Part shown: positions 5,178 through 11,766 of the stretch, piece by piece | Layout of the letters: every line of letters starts with the position of its first letter | How positions within the stretch are numbered: position 1 is the stretch's first letter | Source of the DNA: an uncultured Collinsella sp. | Lineage (GTDB): Bacteria; Actinomycetota; Coriobacteriia; Coriobacteriales; Coriobacteriaceae | Direction of reading: 5' to 3' | Assembly: GCA_902482185.1 (NCBI GenBank) | Contig: CABSZR010000026.1 | Location: 1-11,766, forward strand | Length of the DNA stretch: 11,766 bases | The notes under the pieces: model-generated | What the model was told of the DNA's origin: nothing | Seen by the model: only the letters and a program-made list of their open reading frames with translations | Database searches by the model: none | Translations under genes and position numbers: made by a program

Positions 5178-7361
5178 TTAGAACCAGAGGAAGTCGCTGC
5201 GGGTGACGGTGGCGCCGATGGCGAAGGGCATGCAGGCGATGACCGGATACAGGTAGCGCATGTAGGTTGAGCCGTTGCACGGGCCAATCAGGCACACGGC
5301 GAGCACACCCAACAGCGGCACCCAGATCGCCAGCGCACGCCATGAATGACGACGCAGCAGGTAGACCACCACGGCGATCATGATCCACACATAGGTGGCC
5401 GAGCTCATGGTGAGCGAGATAAAGGGAACACGCTGCACCGCCACACGGTACAAATTGATCAGGTGGTCGCACCAGCGCACCACGTTGCTGTCAACCGGAT
5501 GGAAGTCGAAGTACTTGAGGTTATCGGGCTTTGCCATGATCTCGGCACTGCGCGCCGTGCTGTAGACCCACGCATCGCGGGCACTCGGATAAAAGTAGCC
5601 GTAGTAGTTATTGATGAGCGCCGAGATATAGCACTCGGGATCCTTTTTGAACATCTGAGCCCACACCTCAAAATAGGCCTTGATGTCCTCCTGCGAGGCG
5701 TACTCGTTAAAGCAGTTCTTGACGGCATCGGACTTGTCGGGGTTGTAGCGGCGGCCCAGGTTCTCGTACTTGAGTACGCGATCGATCACGGCACGCTCTT
5801 CGTCGGTCACCGAACCGTCGCAAGGAGCCTCCACGATGGTGCCGTCCTCCTTAACCGTGGGGTTGACGCCCGAGTTGAGGCCGTCGTGCTTTTGGACGAA
5901 ACGAGCCGTCTGCTGGAACGGAATCGAGAGGATTTCGCGCTTGGAACCAGGCGTGATATCGTGCGCCGGCATAAAGACCTTGGTGAAGTACATATTAGAG
6001 GCAAGGCAGAGCGCGAGCACCGCGAGGACACCGACCCAGCGGAAGCGCGGGATGGCGCCCGAAGGCGCAGCACCAGTCTGCTTGGCTGCACGACAAGCCA
6101 CATGCGCGTCCCATGCGCAAAACGCCGCCGCGATCATGCATGCCGCCAGGGGAAACACCAGGCCGCCGTTGCGCAGAAACGTGGAACCCATGGCGCCCAG
6201 AGCGAGCAGCAGCCAGTCGTGGCGCGCAAAGAGCACGGGGGCTTTCTCGCCCGCTCGCTCGACATTGGCATCACGTCGGGGCAAGCCACATGCCACGAGC
6301 TTGACGGTCTGTACCAGCAGCACCAAGAACGCGTCGGCAAAGAGCACGTCTTTGGTGAGCAACGCCGCGTAGTTAGAGAACATCGGCATAAACGCAAAGA
6401 ACAGCAAGATGATGCCACGGACCGGCAGGCTCACGCCCAGCTTGCGCAGCGACGATATGGAATAGGCCATGCAGGCGGCCGTGATGACAAATTGGGCGCA
6501 GGTGTAGATGGCAAGTCCCGCATTGGCGCTGTTGAATAGCGAAAGCCCCAGTTGCACACACGAGCCGATGATGGCCGTGTGCACCACCGGATGATGGCCG
6601 TTGAGCAGCACGTTGGGGTTAAGCAGACGTAGGTAATCGCTCGTGCCGTTGGGGTAGTTGAACCATTGGCGGATCTGCGCGCCCGTATCTCCCATAAAGA
6701 GGCCGGGCAGCGAGGCGATAAGCGTGGGCGCCCAGACAATCATGAGCACAAGAAACGGCCCGACAAAAGGATGGACTGAGAGCACGGCGTGGGTCACACG
6801 CCACACGCGGCCAAAGTGGGTCTCCGAAAACGGAATGCGGCGGGAGCTCAACCAATCCAAAAACTCAAAAGCCAGATAGAAGGCCACAATCGCCAGAAGC
6901 ATCCAGCCCGCGCCGCCAATCCAAGCGCAGATAACGCGTGCCTTGTCGCCCAGCACAATCTCGGCCGAATCGGTGAGGTCGTAGCTACGGCCGAACACCA
7001 TGCAAACGGCAAAGAACAGCGATGGCAGCACGACCGACGGGCGCCAAGCGTCACCGCGGCCAAAGAACACATAGCGAAACGGCAGTGTGAGCAAACAGGC
7101 AAGCGCGAGCAGCATCACTGCGTCGGTATGGCCGGCAAACGAGAGAAGCACCTCGTAGCACACGTACAGCATGCCCGAGGCTTTGGGGTCAATCGCCAGG
7201 ACCGCGTTGCTCGACACCGGGGCGGGATCGATGGAAAACGCCGTGGTCGCCAGCAGGGCGAGCAAAAATGCGATGAGCGTCTGTTTGGCGGGATAGCGCT
7301 TAAACCAAACGATGCGGGCGGCGTCACGCGCAGCCGTTGCGGAGAGGTCGGAATCCTTCAC
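5178..7361 (-). CDS. DUF6020-like multi-pass membrane protein (GT-C-like)
   Basis: This encodes 727 residues from a GTG start. About 11-13 membrane segments are visible (for example 28-45, 66-98, 109-124, 143-169, 199-222, 262-300, 313-330, 340-357, 383-418, 440-457, 650-670, 676-695 and 700-718). A large polar, probably external region spans about 458-640. Motifs are GDTGAQIRQW (224-233), NGHHPVVHT (254-262), LLTKDVLF (334-341), FLRNGG (395-400) and RYLYP (702-706). An early acidic loop motif followed by HHP and a large C-terminal external region fits DUF6020 proteins, which look like GT-C membrane glycosyltransferases using lipid-linked sugars; no substrate can be inferred. The start is weakly supported: GAAAGG lies about 11 bases upstream, and the next ATG would remove the first membrane segment. 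Repeats of the REP-like family flank both ends of the gene. Confidence 0.85.
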   Translation of the reverse strand: MKDSDLSATAARDAARIVWFKRYPAKQTLIAFLLALLATTAFSIDPAPVSSNAVLAIDPKASGMLYVCYEVLLSFAGHTDAVMLLALACLLTLPFRYVFFGRGDAWRPSVVLPSLFFAVCMVFGRSYDLTDSAEIVLGDKARVICAWIGGAGWMLLAIVAFYLAFEFLDWLSSRRIPFSETHFGRVWRVTHAVLSVHPFVGPFLVLMIVWAPTLIASLPGLFMGDTGAQIRQWFNYPNGTSDYLRLLNPNVLLNGHHPVVHTAIIGSCVQLGLSLFNSANAGLAIYTCAQFVITAACMAYSISSLRKLGVSLPVRGIILLFFAFMPMFSNYAALLTKDVLFADAFLVLLVQTVKLVACGLPRRDANVERAGEKAPVLFARHDWLLLALGAMGSTFLRNGGLVFPLAACMIAAAFCAWDAHVACRAAKQTGAAPSGAIPRFRWVGVLAVLALCLASNMYFTKVFMPAHDITPGSKREILSIPFQQTARFVQKHDGLNSGVNPTVKEDGTIVEAPCDGSVTDEERAVIDRVLKYENLGRRYNPDKSDAVKNCFNEYASQEDIKAYFEVWAQMFKKDPECYISALINNYYGYFYPSARDAWVYSTARSAEIMAKPDNLKYFDFHPVDSNVVRWCDHLINLYRVAVQRVPFISLTMSSATYVWIMIAVVVYLLRRHSWRALAIWVPLLGVLAVCLIGPCNGSTYMRYLYPVIACMPFAIGATVTRSDFLWF

Positions 7362-7382
7362 AGTCCGAATAGCCTTTCTAGA

Positions 7383-7436
7383 AACCTGCCGAAAAGGGAC
7401 AGGTTTATTTTGGCAGGTTTTATCTGGGGAAACGTT
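7383..7436 (+). repeat. Dispersed 54-base intergenic element, copy 2
   Basis: This is the inverted partner of 2506-2559 (49 of 54 identical, ungapped). It lies in the leader of the DUF6020 gene, 22 bases before its start codon. AAACCTGCC (7382-7390) can pair perfectly with GGCAGGTTT (7412-7420) as a 9-bp stem with a 21-base loop. Its first seven bases can instead pair with CAGGTTT at 7400-7406, so two mutually exclusive folds are possible. Transcribed from the DUF6020 side, the structure would lie close to the ribosome-binding region. Confidence 0.85.
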
Positions 7437-7464
7437 ACGGTTCTGTCATCGTTGCCCGGCAAAA

Positions 7465-7506
7465 CCACCACCAAGGTGCCTGCCCCTTTGCGGTGGCATG
7501 TGGTGG
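7465..7506 (-). terminator. Possible terminator after lgt, with a repeat-like loop
   Basis: On the minus strand CCACCA begins immediately after the lgt stop codon and pairs with TGGTGG 30 bases later, followed by TTTTGCC. The loop carries GGGGCAGGCACC, reminiscent of the GGGACAGG core of nearby repeats. The stem is short for such a large loop, and alternative pairings exist, so termination is only plausible. Confidence 0.35.
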
Positions 7507-8328
7507 CTAGACGTCGAGGTAGATGCGCTGGGGACGGTCGCGACGAAGGGCAAAGATGATGAGCGCCAGGCCCGCAATCACGAGTGGCAGGCTCAGTAGC
7601 TGACCCATGGTGATGACGCCGCCCAGCAGATAGCCCAGCTGGGCATCGGGTACGCGCACAAACTCAACGAGGAAGCGGACGATGCCGTAACCCATCACAA
7701 ACACACCCATAAACGTACCCTGGGGCAGCAGCGGTTTTTTGCGGCTGAGCACCTGCAGAATGCAGAAGAGCACGATGCCCTCGAGAAATGCCTCGTAGAG
7801 TTGGGATGGATGGCGCGGCATATCGCCCGCGGTGCCGCCAAAGATCACGCCCCAGGGCAGATCGGTCGGCTTACCCCATAGCTCACCGTTCACGAAGTTG
7901 GCGCAACGTCCCAAGCACAATGCCAGCGGAGCACCGATAACGGCAAGGTCGGCGATGGTCCAGGCATCGAGCTTGTACATACGGCACACGATGATGCCGC
8001 CCAAGATGCCGCCGACCAGGCCACCGTGGAAGCTCATGCCGCCCTCGTTGGTGGCAAAGATCTCAAGCGGGTGGGCCCAATAGTAGCCATCACCGTAAAA
8101 GACGACGTAGAACAGGCGCGCACCGATAATAAGGCCAAAGACCGCGCCGACCACGACACTCGTCAGGTCATCAATCGTGATGTTGAAGCCCCAGCGGCGC
8201 TGCGTGCGATACATGACGACTGCCGTAAGCAGGGCGCCGACCACATAGGCCAGACCGTACCAGTAAATCGTGATGGGGCCCGCCGAGATCGCGACGGGGT
8301 CAAGCATATGGTAGAGGTCGTTGAGCAT
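7507..8328 (-). CDS. lgt: Prolipoprotein diacylglyceryl transferase
   Basis: Lgt transfers diacylglycerol from phosphatidylglycerol to the lipobox cysteine of prolipoproteins, the first step of lipoprotein maturation, in the cytoplasmic membrane. The 273-residue protein has about seven membrane segments and the family motifs: YWYGLAY (22-28), GARLFYV (69-75), MSFHGGLVGG (98-107, with the conserved His), GRCANFVNGELWG (140-152, the Lgt signature), HPSQLYEA (173-180) and RFLVEFVRVPD (218-228). Most Lgt signatures read GRxGNFxNGE; here Ala replaces the second Gly. I start at the ATG at 8328, which has GGGAG 6 bases upstream; an upstream in-frame ATG at 8388 adds 20 unlikely residues and lies in a hairpin. 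Length is normal for the family. Confidence 0.97.
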   Translation of the reverse strand: MLNDLYHMLDPVAISAGPITIYWYGLAYVVGALLTAVVMYRTQRRWGFNITIDDLTSVVVGAVFGLIIGARLFYVVFYGDGYYWAHPLEIFATNEGGMSFHGGLVGGILGGIIVCRMYKLDAWTIADLAVIGAPLALCLGRCANFVNGELWGKPTDLPWGVIFGGTAGDMPRHPSQLYEAFLEGIVLFCILQVLSRKKPLLPQGTFMGVFVMGYGIVRFLVEFVRVPDAQLGYLLGGVITMGQLLSLPLVIAGLALIIFALRRDRPQRIYLDV

Positions 8329-8355
8329 ATCGATCTCCCTGCTCCCTACATACAA

Positions 8356-8388
8356 ATGCGGCCGCGGGCCTTGTGCTCGCAGCCGCAT
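8356..8388 (-). terminator. Hairpin between the NifU-like gene and lgt
   Basis: ATGCGGC (8356-8362) pairs perfectly with GCCGCAT (8382-8388) around a 19-base GC-rich loop. On the minus strand it is followed by TTTGTATG, a weak T-rich tail, then the lgt Shine-Dalgarno. A second hairpin, TGCGGA/TCCGCA (8407-8412 with 8421-8426), lies between it and the NifU-like stop. It may be a weak terminator or attenuator ahead of lgt. Confidence 0.45.
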
Positions 8389-8437
8389 ATCTGGGCGTAA
8401 CGTCTATGCGGAGCATGTCGTCCGCAGCTTTCGCAGC

Positions 8438-8716
8438 TTAGAACGGCGCGTACTCGTCGTACAGATCGTCGGTCTCGCCGGAAGCATTGACCTGCTCGAC
8501 GCGGGTAACGCCGGGCACGTGCTCCTTCAGGATGCGCTCGATACCCATGGACAGAGTCAGTGCACTCATAGGGCAGCCGGCGCAGGCGCCCTGCAGTTCC
8601 AGCTTGACGACACCCTCGTCGTCGACGCCCACATACTCCATATCGCCGCCGTCGGCCTGCAGGTTGGGGCGAATCTCTTCAAGAACCTTCTTAAGCAGCT
8701 CTTCGTTAACAGCCAC
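8438..8716 (-). CDS. NifU C-terminal-domain Fe-S scaffold protein
   Basis: This 92-residue protein is a stand-alone NifU C-terminal (NFU) domain. Its parts are an N-terminal helix with LKKVLEEIRPNLQADGGD (8-25), a strand segment, then GACAGCPMSALTLSMGIERILK (43-64) with the CxxC pair C45/C48 that binds or transfers a [4Fe-4S] cluster. The C-terminal tail after residue 78 is acidic. Proteins of this type act as carriers in Fe-S cluster assembly in the cytoplasm. The start is GTG with AAAGGAG 5 bases upstream. No other Fe-S assembly genes are adjacent. It lies upstream of lgt with a 109-base gap containing hairpins. Confidence 0.95.
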   Translation of the reverse strand: MAVNEELLKKVLEEIRPNLQADGGDMEYVGVDDEGVVKLELQGACAGCPMSALTLSMGIERILKEHVPGVTRVEQVNASGETDDLYDEYAPF

Positions 8717-8738
8717 AGGGGCTCCTTTCTCACAATAA

Positions 8739-8754
8739 CGCGGGCACGCCCGCG
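8739..8754 (-). other. Short GC-rich hairpin ahead of the NifU-like gene
   Basis: CGCGGG (8739-8744) and CCCGCG (8749-8754) form a 6-bp stem with a 4-base loop, followed on the minus strand by TTATTGTG. It lies about 23 bases before the GTG, so it could be a terminator for the dCMP deaminase gene or a leader hairpin. A second small palindrome, CGCCAG/CTGGCG (8865-8876), lies just past the deaminase stop. Confidence 0.35.
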
Positions 8755-8886
8755 GACAGAAGCTATGTTACTACAGCCATGTACCCGCTCACGAGCCGTC
8801 CATGCGCGCAGACGCGACCTTCACGAGTAGTCAATTTGGGACGGGGCTCTTTTGGCTGTTTTGCCGCCAGCTGGCGTTGGCACGCG

Positions 8887-9411
8887 CTACTGCTGAGCCT
8901 GTCCCCCGGTACCAATCTGGACATCGACGATAACCTGGCGGTAGCTGATGCCGCAAGAGTCGAGAATGCGGCGACTGATACGGCCATCATCGGTGTCGGC
9001 ATACTTATTGTCCAGGTAGACGACCTCGCCCACGCCCACCTGAGCCAGGATCTTGGCGCAGTCGTGGCACGGGAACAGCGTGACGTAGACCGTGGAACCC
9101 TCAAGGTCTTTGAGCGAGCCGCGGTAGTTGAGCACGGCGTTGGCCTCGGCATGCACCACGTAGTTGTGCTTATCCTGCAACGGGTCGTCGCTCGTGCCCC
9201 ACGGGAAAAAGTCGTCGTTGAGCGCCGAGGGCGTACCGTTGTAGCCCACCGAAAGGATGCGATGGTTGGTGTTGGCGATGCACGCGCCCACCTGCGTGTT
9301 GGGGTCCTTACTGCGGCGCTGCGCGGCGATGGCCACGCTCATAAAGAACTCATCCCAGCTAATAACGTCGCGGCGCTTGCCCGACGCAGTTTGATGAAGA
9401 TCGTCCGACAT
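8887..9411 (-). CDS. dCMP deaminase (ComEB-like)
   Basis: This enzyme deaminates dCMP to dUMP, feeding thymidylate synthase. From the ATG at 9411 it is 174 residues. The zinc cytidine/deoxycytidylate deaminase motifs are complete: HAE at 87-89 (zinc His and catalytic Glu) and PCHDC at 114-118 (two zinc Cys). The N-terminal RRDVISWDEFFM block (13-24) and VGYNGTPSALND (55-66) are typical of dCMP deaminases rather than tRNA or cytosine deaminases. I chose 9411 because GGAGG lies 8 bases upstream; the in-frame ATG at 9447 has no Shine-Dalgarno. The short Gly/Gln-rich C-terminus is unremarkable. The gene follows coaX by 87 bases with no clear terminator between, so the two could be co-transcribed. 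Confidence 0.94.
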   Translation of the reverse strand: MSDDLHQTASGKRRDVISWDEFFMSVAIAAQRRSKDPNTQVGACIANTNHRILSVGYNGTPSALNDDFFPWGTSDDPLQDKHNYVVHAEANAVLNYRGSLKDLEGSTVYVTLFPCHDCAKILAQVGVGEVVYLDNKYADTDDGRISRRILDSCGISYRQVIVDVQIGTGGQAQQ

Positions 9412-9498
9412 GGCAGACACCTCCGTAATCGCAATAGTTTGACCCATTGTAGCAGGTGAAAGGTGGGGCTGTTTCCTCTCCCGCCGGCGTCCTCGGCT

Positions 9499-10350
9499 TT
9501 ATGCGCGACGAGGCTTTTGGTTGATGCGGTACAGCTCGGCAAGACCCCGCAGCGTCAGTGCGTCGTCGACCGTCAGGCTGTGGCCGACCAACGCCGCGAG
9601 TGCCTCGGCATCGTCGCCGGTGATGACGATGGGCACGCCGCCCTCGCCCGCCGCCTTGGTCACGCGCATCTCGGCAAGCACCATGTCGAGCATGCCGTCG
9701 ATGCGGGCTACCTCGCCCAAGACCACGCCCGAGCGCATGGCCTCGCGCGTGTTGCGACCGATCACATGCGTTGGTGCCGAGGGCTCGACCTGCGGCAGGC
9801 GCGCCGCAGCGGCCGAAAGCGAGCGGGCGCCAAGTGCCAAGCCCGGCGCGATGACGCCGCCGACAAAGGTTCCGTGCGCATCGATGACCTCGATATTGGT
9901 CGTAGTGCCCAGGTCGATCACGATACACGGAGAGCCGTAGACGGCACGGGCCGCCACGGCGTCGGCGATGCGGTCGGGACCGATCTCGGCCGGGTCATCG
10001 TAGTGCACGGGTATGCCGGTCTTGAGGCCCGGCCCCACGGTGAGCACGCGCCCCGTGCAGATGCGGGAAAGCGCCGCTTTCCACGGGCGCTCGAGTGCCG
10101 GCACCACGCAGCTCAGCACTGCGGCTGCGGGAACGAGCGCACCCGGCATGCCCGCATCGGCTGACAGCGCGCCCATGGCCTGCGCGAGCCTCATGCGCGC
10201 CTCGTCGGCCGTGATGCTCGACGGCGTGGTGATCTCGCACGTCGCAAGCGGGCATTCCTGCGCCGCGGCCGAATCCTCTGCAAACAGGCCAAAGCGAATG
10301 AACGTGTTGCCCACGTCGACCGTCAATATATATGCGCACCCATTAAGCAT
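9499..10350 (-). CDS. coaX: Type III pantothenate kinase
   Basis: CoaX phosphorylates pantothenate, the first step of coenzyme A synthesis, in the cytoplasm. It belongs to the ASKHA fold and is not inhibited by CoA, unlike type I kinases. The 283-residue protein shows the expected motifs: DVGNT (12-16, phosphate binding), GPDRIADAVAA (124-134), IDLGTTTNIEVID (145-157) and GGVIAPGL (164-171). The ITGDDA segment (243-248) replaces the more usual TGG. I start at the ATG at 10350, with AAAGGAG 8 bases upstream; the in-frame ATG at 10404 would add 18 unconserved residues. Length is slightly above the common 255-265, mainly at the N-terminal half. It is divergent from the OPT transporter gene and probably starts a unit continuing into the dCMP deaminase gene. 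Confidence 0.96.
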   Translation of the reverse strand: MLNGCAYILTVDVGNTFIRFGLFAEDSAAAQECPLATCEITTPSSITADEARMRLAQAMGALSADAGMPGALVPAAAVLSCVVPALERPWKAALSRICTGRVLTVGPGLKTGIPVHYDDPAEIGPDRIADAVAARAVYGSPCIVIDLGTTTNIEVIDAHGTFVGGVIAPGLALGARSLSAAAARLPQVEPSAPTHVIGRNTREAMRSGVVLGEVARIDGMLDMVLAEMRVTKAAGEGGVPIVITGDDAEALAALVGHSLTVDDALTLRGLAELYRINQKPRRA

Positions 10351-10377
10351 CGTCGGCGCTCCTTTCGTCTGCCCAGC

Positions 10378-10432
10378 AGTATATCGCCTCCCTAAACCAG
10401 TCATCCCAAAATGACTAGCTTGCGGCTATACT
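10378..10432. promoter_or_regulatory. Divergent promoter region with an inverted repeat
   Basis: AGTCAT (10399-10404) and ATGACT (10411-10416) form a perfect inverted repeat with a 6-base spacer. A TATACT box faces coaX on the minus strand (10383-10378) and another faces the transporter on the plus strand (10427-10432). Neither has a good -35 hexamer at 16-18 bases; the repeat overlaps both -35 positions. It could be an operator for a dimeric regulator controlling both genes. Confidence 0.4.
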
Positions 10433-10490
10433 GGTGCGCGGTCGTGCGCGAGCTCACGCGGCGGCCCTTGGTAACCCGACTTCCCGCGCC

Positions 10491-10525
10491 GTATCCGTAG
10501 CGGCGCTCCCGGGGGAAGCGGATAT
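10491..10525 (+). other. Hairpin in the transporter leader
   Basis: TATCCG (10492-10497) pairs with CGGATA (10519-10524), extended by a wobble, with a possible nested GC-rich stem in the loop. It ends 6 bases before the AAGGAG (10531-10536) of the OPT gene. It could modulate access to the ribosome-binding site; no known riboswitch pattern is recognised. Confidence 0.35.
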
Positions 10526-10542
10526 ACGCAAAGGAGTTTTAT

Positions 10543-11766
10543 ATGAGCAATCCCTCGAACCGCGCTTCGATGCGCGGGCAACTTACGCTGCGCGGCGTCG
10601 TCATCGGCGTCCTTGGCTGCGTGATTATCACGGCAAGCTCGGCCTACACTGCCCTCAAGATGGGCGCACTCCCCTGGCCGATCATCTTCGCTGCCGTCAT
10701 CTCGCTGTTCTTCCTTAAGCTCATGGGCAACGCCAGCCTCAACGAGGCCAACGTCACCCACACCATCATGTCCGCGGGCGCCATGGTCGCCGGCGGTCTG
10801 GCGTTTACCATCCCGGGCGCCTGGATGCTGGGCTATGCCGACCAGATCAGTTGGCTCGACATGTTTATCGTGGCACTCGCCGGCACTATCCTGGGCCTGC
10901 TGGCCACCGCGCTCATCCACCGTCACTTTATCGTGGACGCCGCGCTTGAGTTCCCCACCGGCAACGCCGCAGCTCAGACGCTGCGTGCTACCGAAGCCGG
11001 CGGCAAGACCGGCAAGCAGCTCTTTGGTTCCATGGCCATCGCCGGCATCTATAGCGTGCTGCGCGACGCCCTGGGCGTGGTGCCCAGCATGCTGTGCACG
11101 CTCAATATCCCCGGCGTGACCTTTGCCATCTATAACTCGCCCATGTTGCTGTCCATCGGCTTTTTAGTGGGCTTCGCCCCCGTCGCCTTCTGGTTTGCCG
11201 GCGCGCTGCTGGGCAACTTTGGCATCATCGTCGGCGGCACCGCTGCCGGTCTGTTCGACGTCGTAACCGCGCAGGGCATCGTCAAGTCCCTGGGCATGGG
11301 TCTTATGATGGGCTTTGGCGTCGCCGTCGTCCTGAAGGACATCCTGCCGCAGGTCGCCGGCATCGTCCGTGGCCTCGCCGCCGACAGCTCCACCGACACC
11401 GACGAGCAGTCGCTCATCTCGGGCTCCCTTAAGCTCGACGCCGGTATCATCGGCCTGGGCGCTGCCGCCATCGCCGTGATCATCGCCATCGTGCTCGACC
11501 TTGGCCCCGTTCCGGCCGTCATCGTCACGCTGTTCACCTTTGTCACCACCATCATGAGCGCACAGAGCTGCGGCCAGACGGGCATCGACCCCATGGAGAT
11601 CTTTGGCCTCATCGTTATGCTCATCGTGGCTGCCTTCGCACAGATCGCTCAGGTCAAGCTGTTCTTTATCGCCGGCATCGTAGCCGTGGCGTGCGGCCTT
11701 GCGGGCGACGTCATGAACGACTTTAAGGCCGGCGCCGTGCTGGGCACCAACCCGCGTGCACAGTGG
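10543..11766 (+). CDS. OPT-family oligopeptide transporter, C-terminus cut by the window edge
   Basis: The ATG at 10543 has AAGGAG 6 bases upstream and the frame is open to the right edge (408 codons). The protein belongs to the OPT family of proton-coupled oligopeptide (or metal-chelate) importers. It shows an early Gly-rich membrane segment (16-33), SSAYTALKMGALPWPIIF (33-50), NEANVTHTIMSAG (66-78), then LEFPTGNAAAQTLRA (136-150), the characteristic OPT block, and further hydrophobic segments through the end, including SAQSCGQTGIDPMEI (337-351). OPT proteins are usually about 600-680 residues, so roughly a third is missing beyond the edge. Substrate cannot be told from this part. It is the only plus-strand gene here and is divergent from coaX, with a 192-base shared regulatory region. 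Confidence 0.93.
   Translation, partial: MSNPSNRASMRGQLTLRGVVIGVLGCVIITASSAYTALKMGALPWPIIFAAVISLFFLKLMGNASLNEANVTHTIMSAGAMVAGGLAFTIPGAWMLGYADQISWLDMFIVALAGTILGLLATALIHRHFIVDAALEFPTGNAAAQTLRATEAGGKTGKQLFGSMAIAGIYSVLRDALGVVPSMLCTLNIPGVTFAIYNSPMLLSIGFLVGFAPVAFWFAGALLGNFGIIVGGTAAGLFDVVTAQGIVKSLGMGLMMGFGVAVVLKDILPQVAGIVRGLAADSSTDTDEQSLISGSLKLDAGIIGLGAAAIAVIIAIVLDLGPVPAVIVTLFTFVTTIMSAQSCGQTGIDPMEIFGLIVMLIVAAFAQIAQVKLFFIAGIVAVACGLAGDVMNDFKAGAVLGTNPRAQW

Noticed and set aside
5346..6539. 397-codon plus-strand frame opposite the DUF6020 gene
   Set aside because: The minus-strand frame has membrane segments and family motifs; the plus-strand product is His/Arg/Asp-rich without structure and arises from codon bias.
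7312..7599. Small plus-strand frames running through the 54-base repeat, with a KRDRFxLAGFI peptide shared with the copy at 2506-2559
   Set aside because: The shared peptide follows from DNA similarity of the two repeats. The frames overlap real genes at both ends, lack a Shine-Dalgarno at a consistent start, and the copies differ at two of the last codons non-conservatively.
8817..8840. TTGACT on the minus strand upstream of the NifU-like gene as a -35 box
   Set aside because: No acceptable -10 hexamer occurs at 15-19 bases from it.
10426..10926. 166-codon minus-strand frame across the transporter leader and gene start
   Set aside because: It is antisense to the OPT gene and its leader, with a low-complexity charged product and no ribosome-binding site.

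Overview
The window looks like chromosomal DNA from a high-GC, gut-type Coriobacteriia (Actinomycetota), most likely Collinsella or a close relative. I infer this from the GC-rich third codon positions, the protein sequences (a DUF6020-type membrane protein, a zinc-ribbon membrane protein, an AmaP/DUF2273/Asp23 set) and short intergenic repeats of a kind I associate with Collinsella. No marker here proves the genus. There are no rRNA, tRNA, CRISPR, phage or transposase genes.

Nine complete genes and two edge-truncated ones are supported. Ten run on the minus strand; only the last, at the right edge, is on the plus strand. From left to right: (1) a zinc-ribbon multi-pass membrane protein whose Ala-Pro tail runs off the left edge; (2) a YitT-family membrane protein with a C-terminal DUF2179 domain; (3) an envelope cluster transcribed in the order AmaP-like anchor, DUF2273 protein, Asp23/Gls24 protein; (4) yebC; (5) a 727-residue DUF6020-like membrane protein; (6) lgt; (7) a NifU C-terminal-domain protein; (8) a dCMP deaminase; (9) coaX, type III pantothenate kinase; and, divergent from coaX, (10) the first 408 codons of an OPT-family oligopeptide transporter.

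The minus-strand genes from coaX to yebC are mostly housekeeping: CoA synthesis, pyrimidine nucleotide supply for dTMP, Fe-S cluster maturation, lipoprotein diacylation and a translation or regulatory factor. They are separated by roughly 85 to 170 bases, often with hairpins, so they are probably several short transcription units rather than one tight operon. The AmaP/DUF2273/Asp23 group is tight: the first two genes overlap by 8 bases and the third follows after 44. It has a strong hairpin on each side.

The least explained signals are intergenic. A 54-base element occurs twice in inverted orientation (2506-2559 and 7383-7436, 49 of 54 identical). A third hairpin with a related core lies directly after the DUF6020 gene's stop codon, so that gene is bracketed by such elements. 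The coaX/OPT divergent region has a perfect 6-6-6 inverted repeat between two TATACT boxes. The yebC terminator's T-run contains a perfect TATAAT facing the AmaP operon. I found no convincing new multi-gene system.
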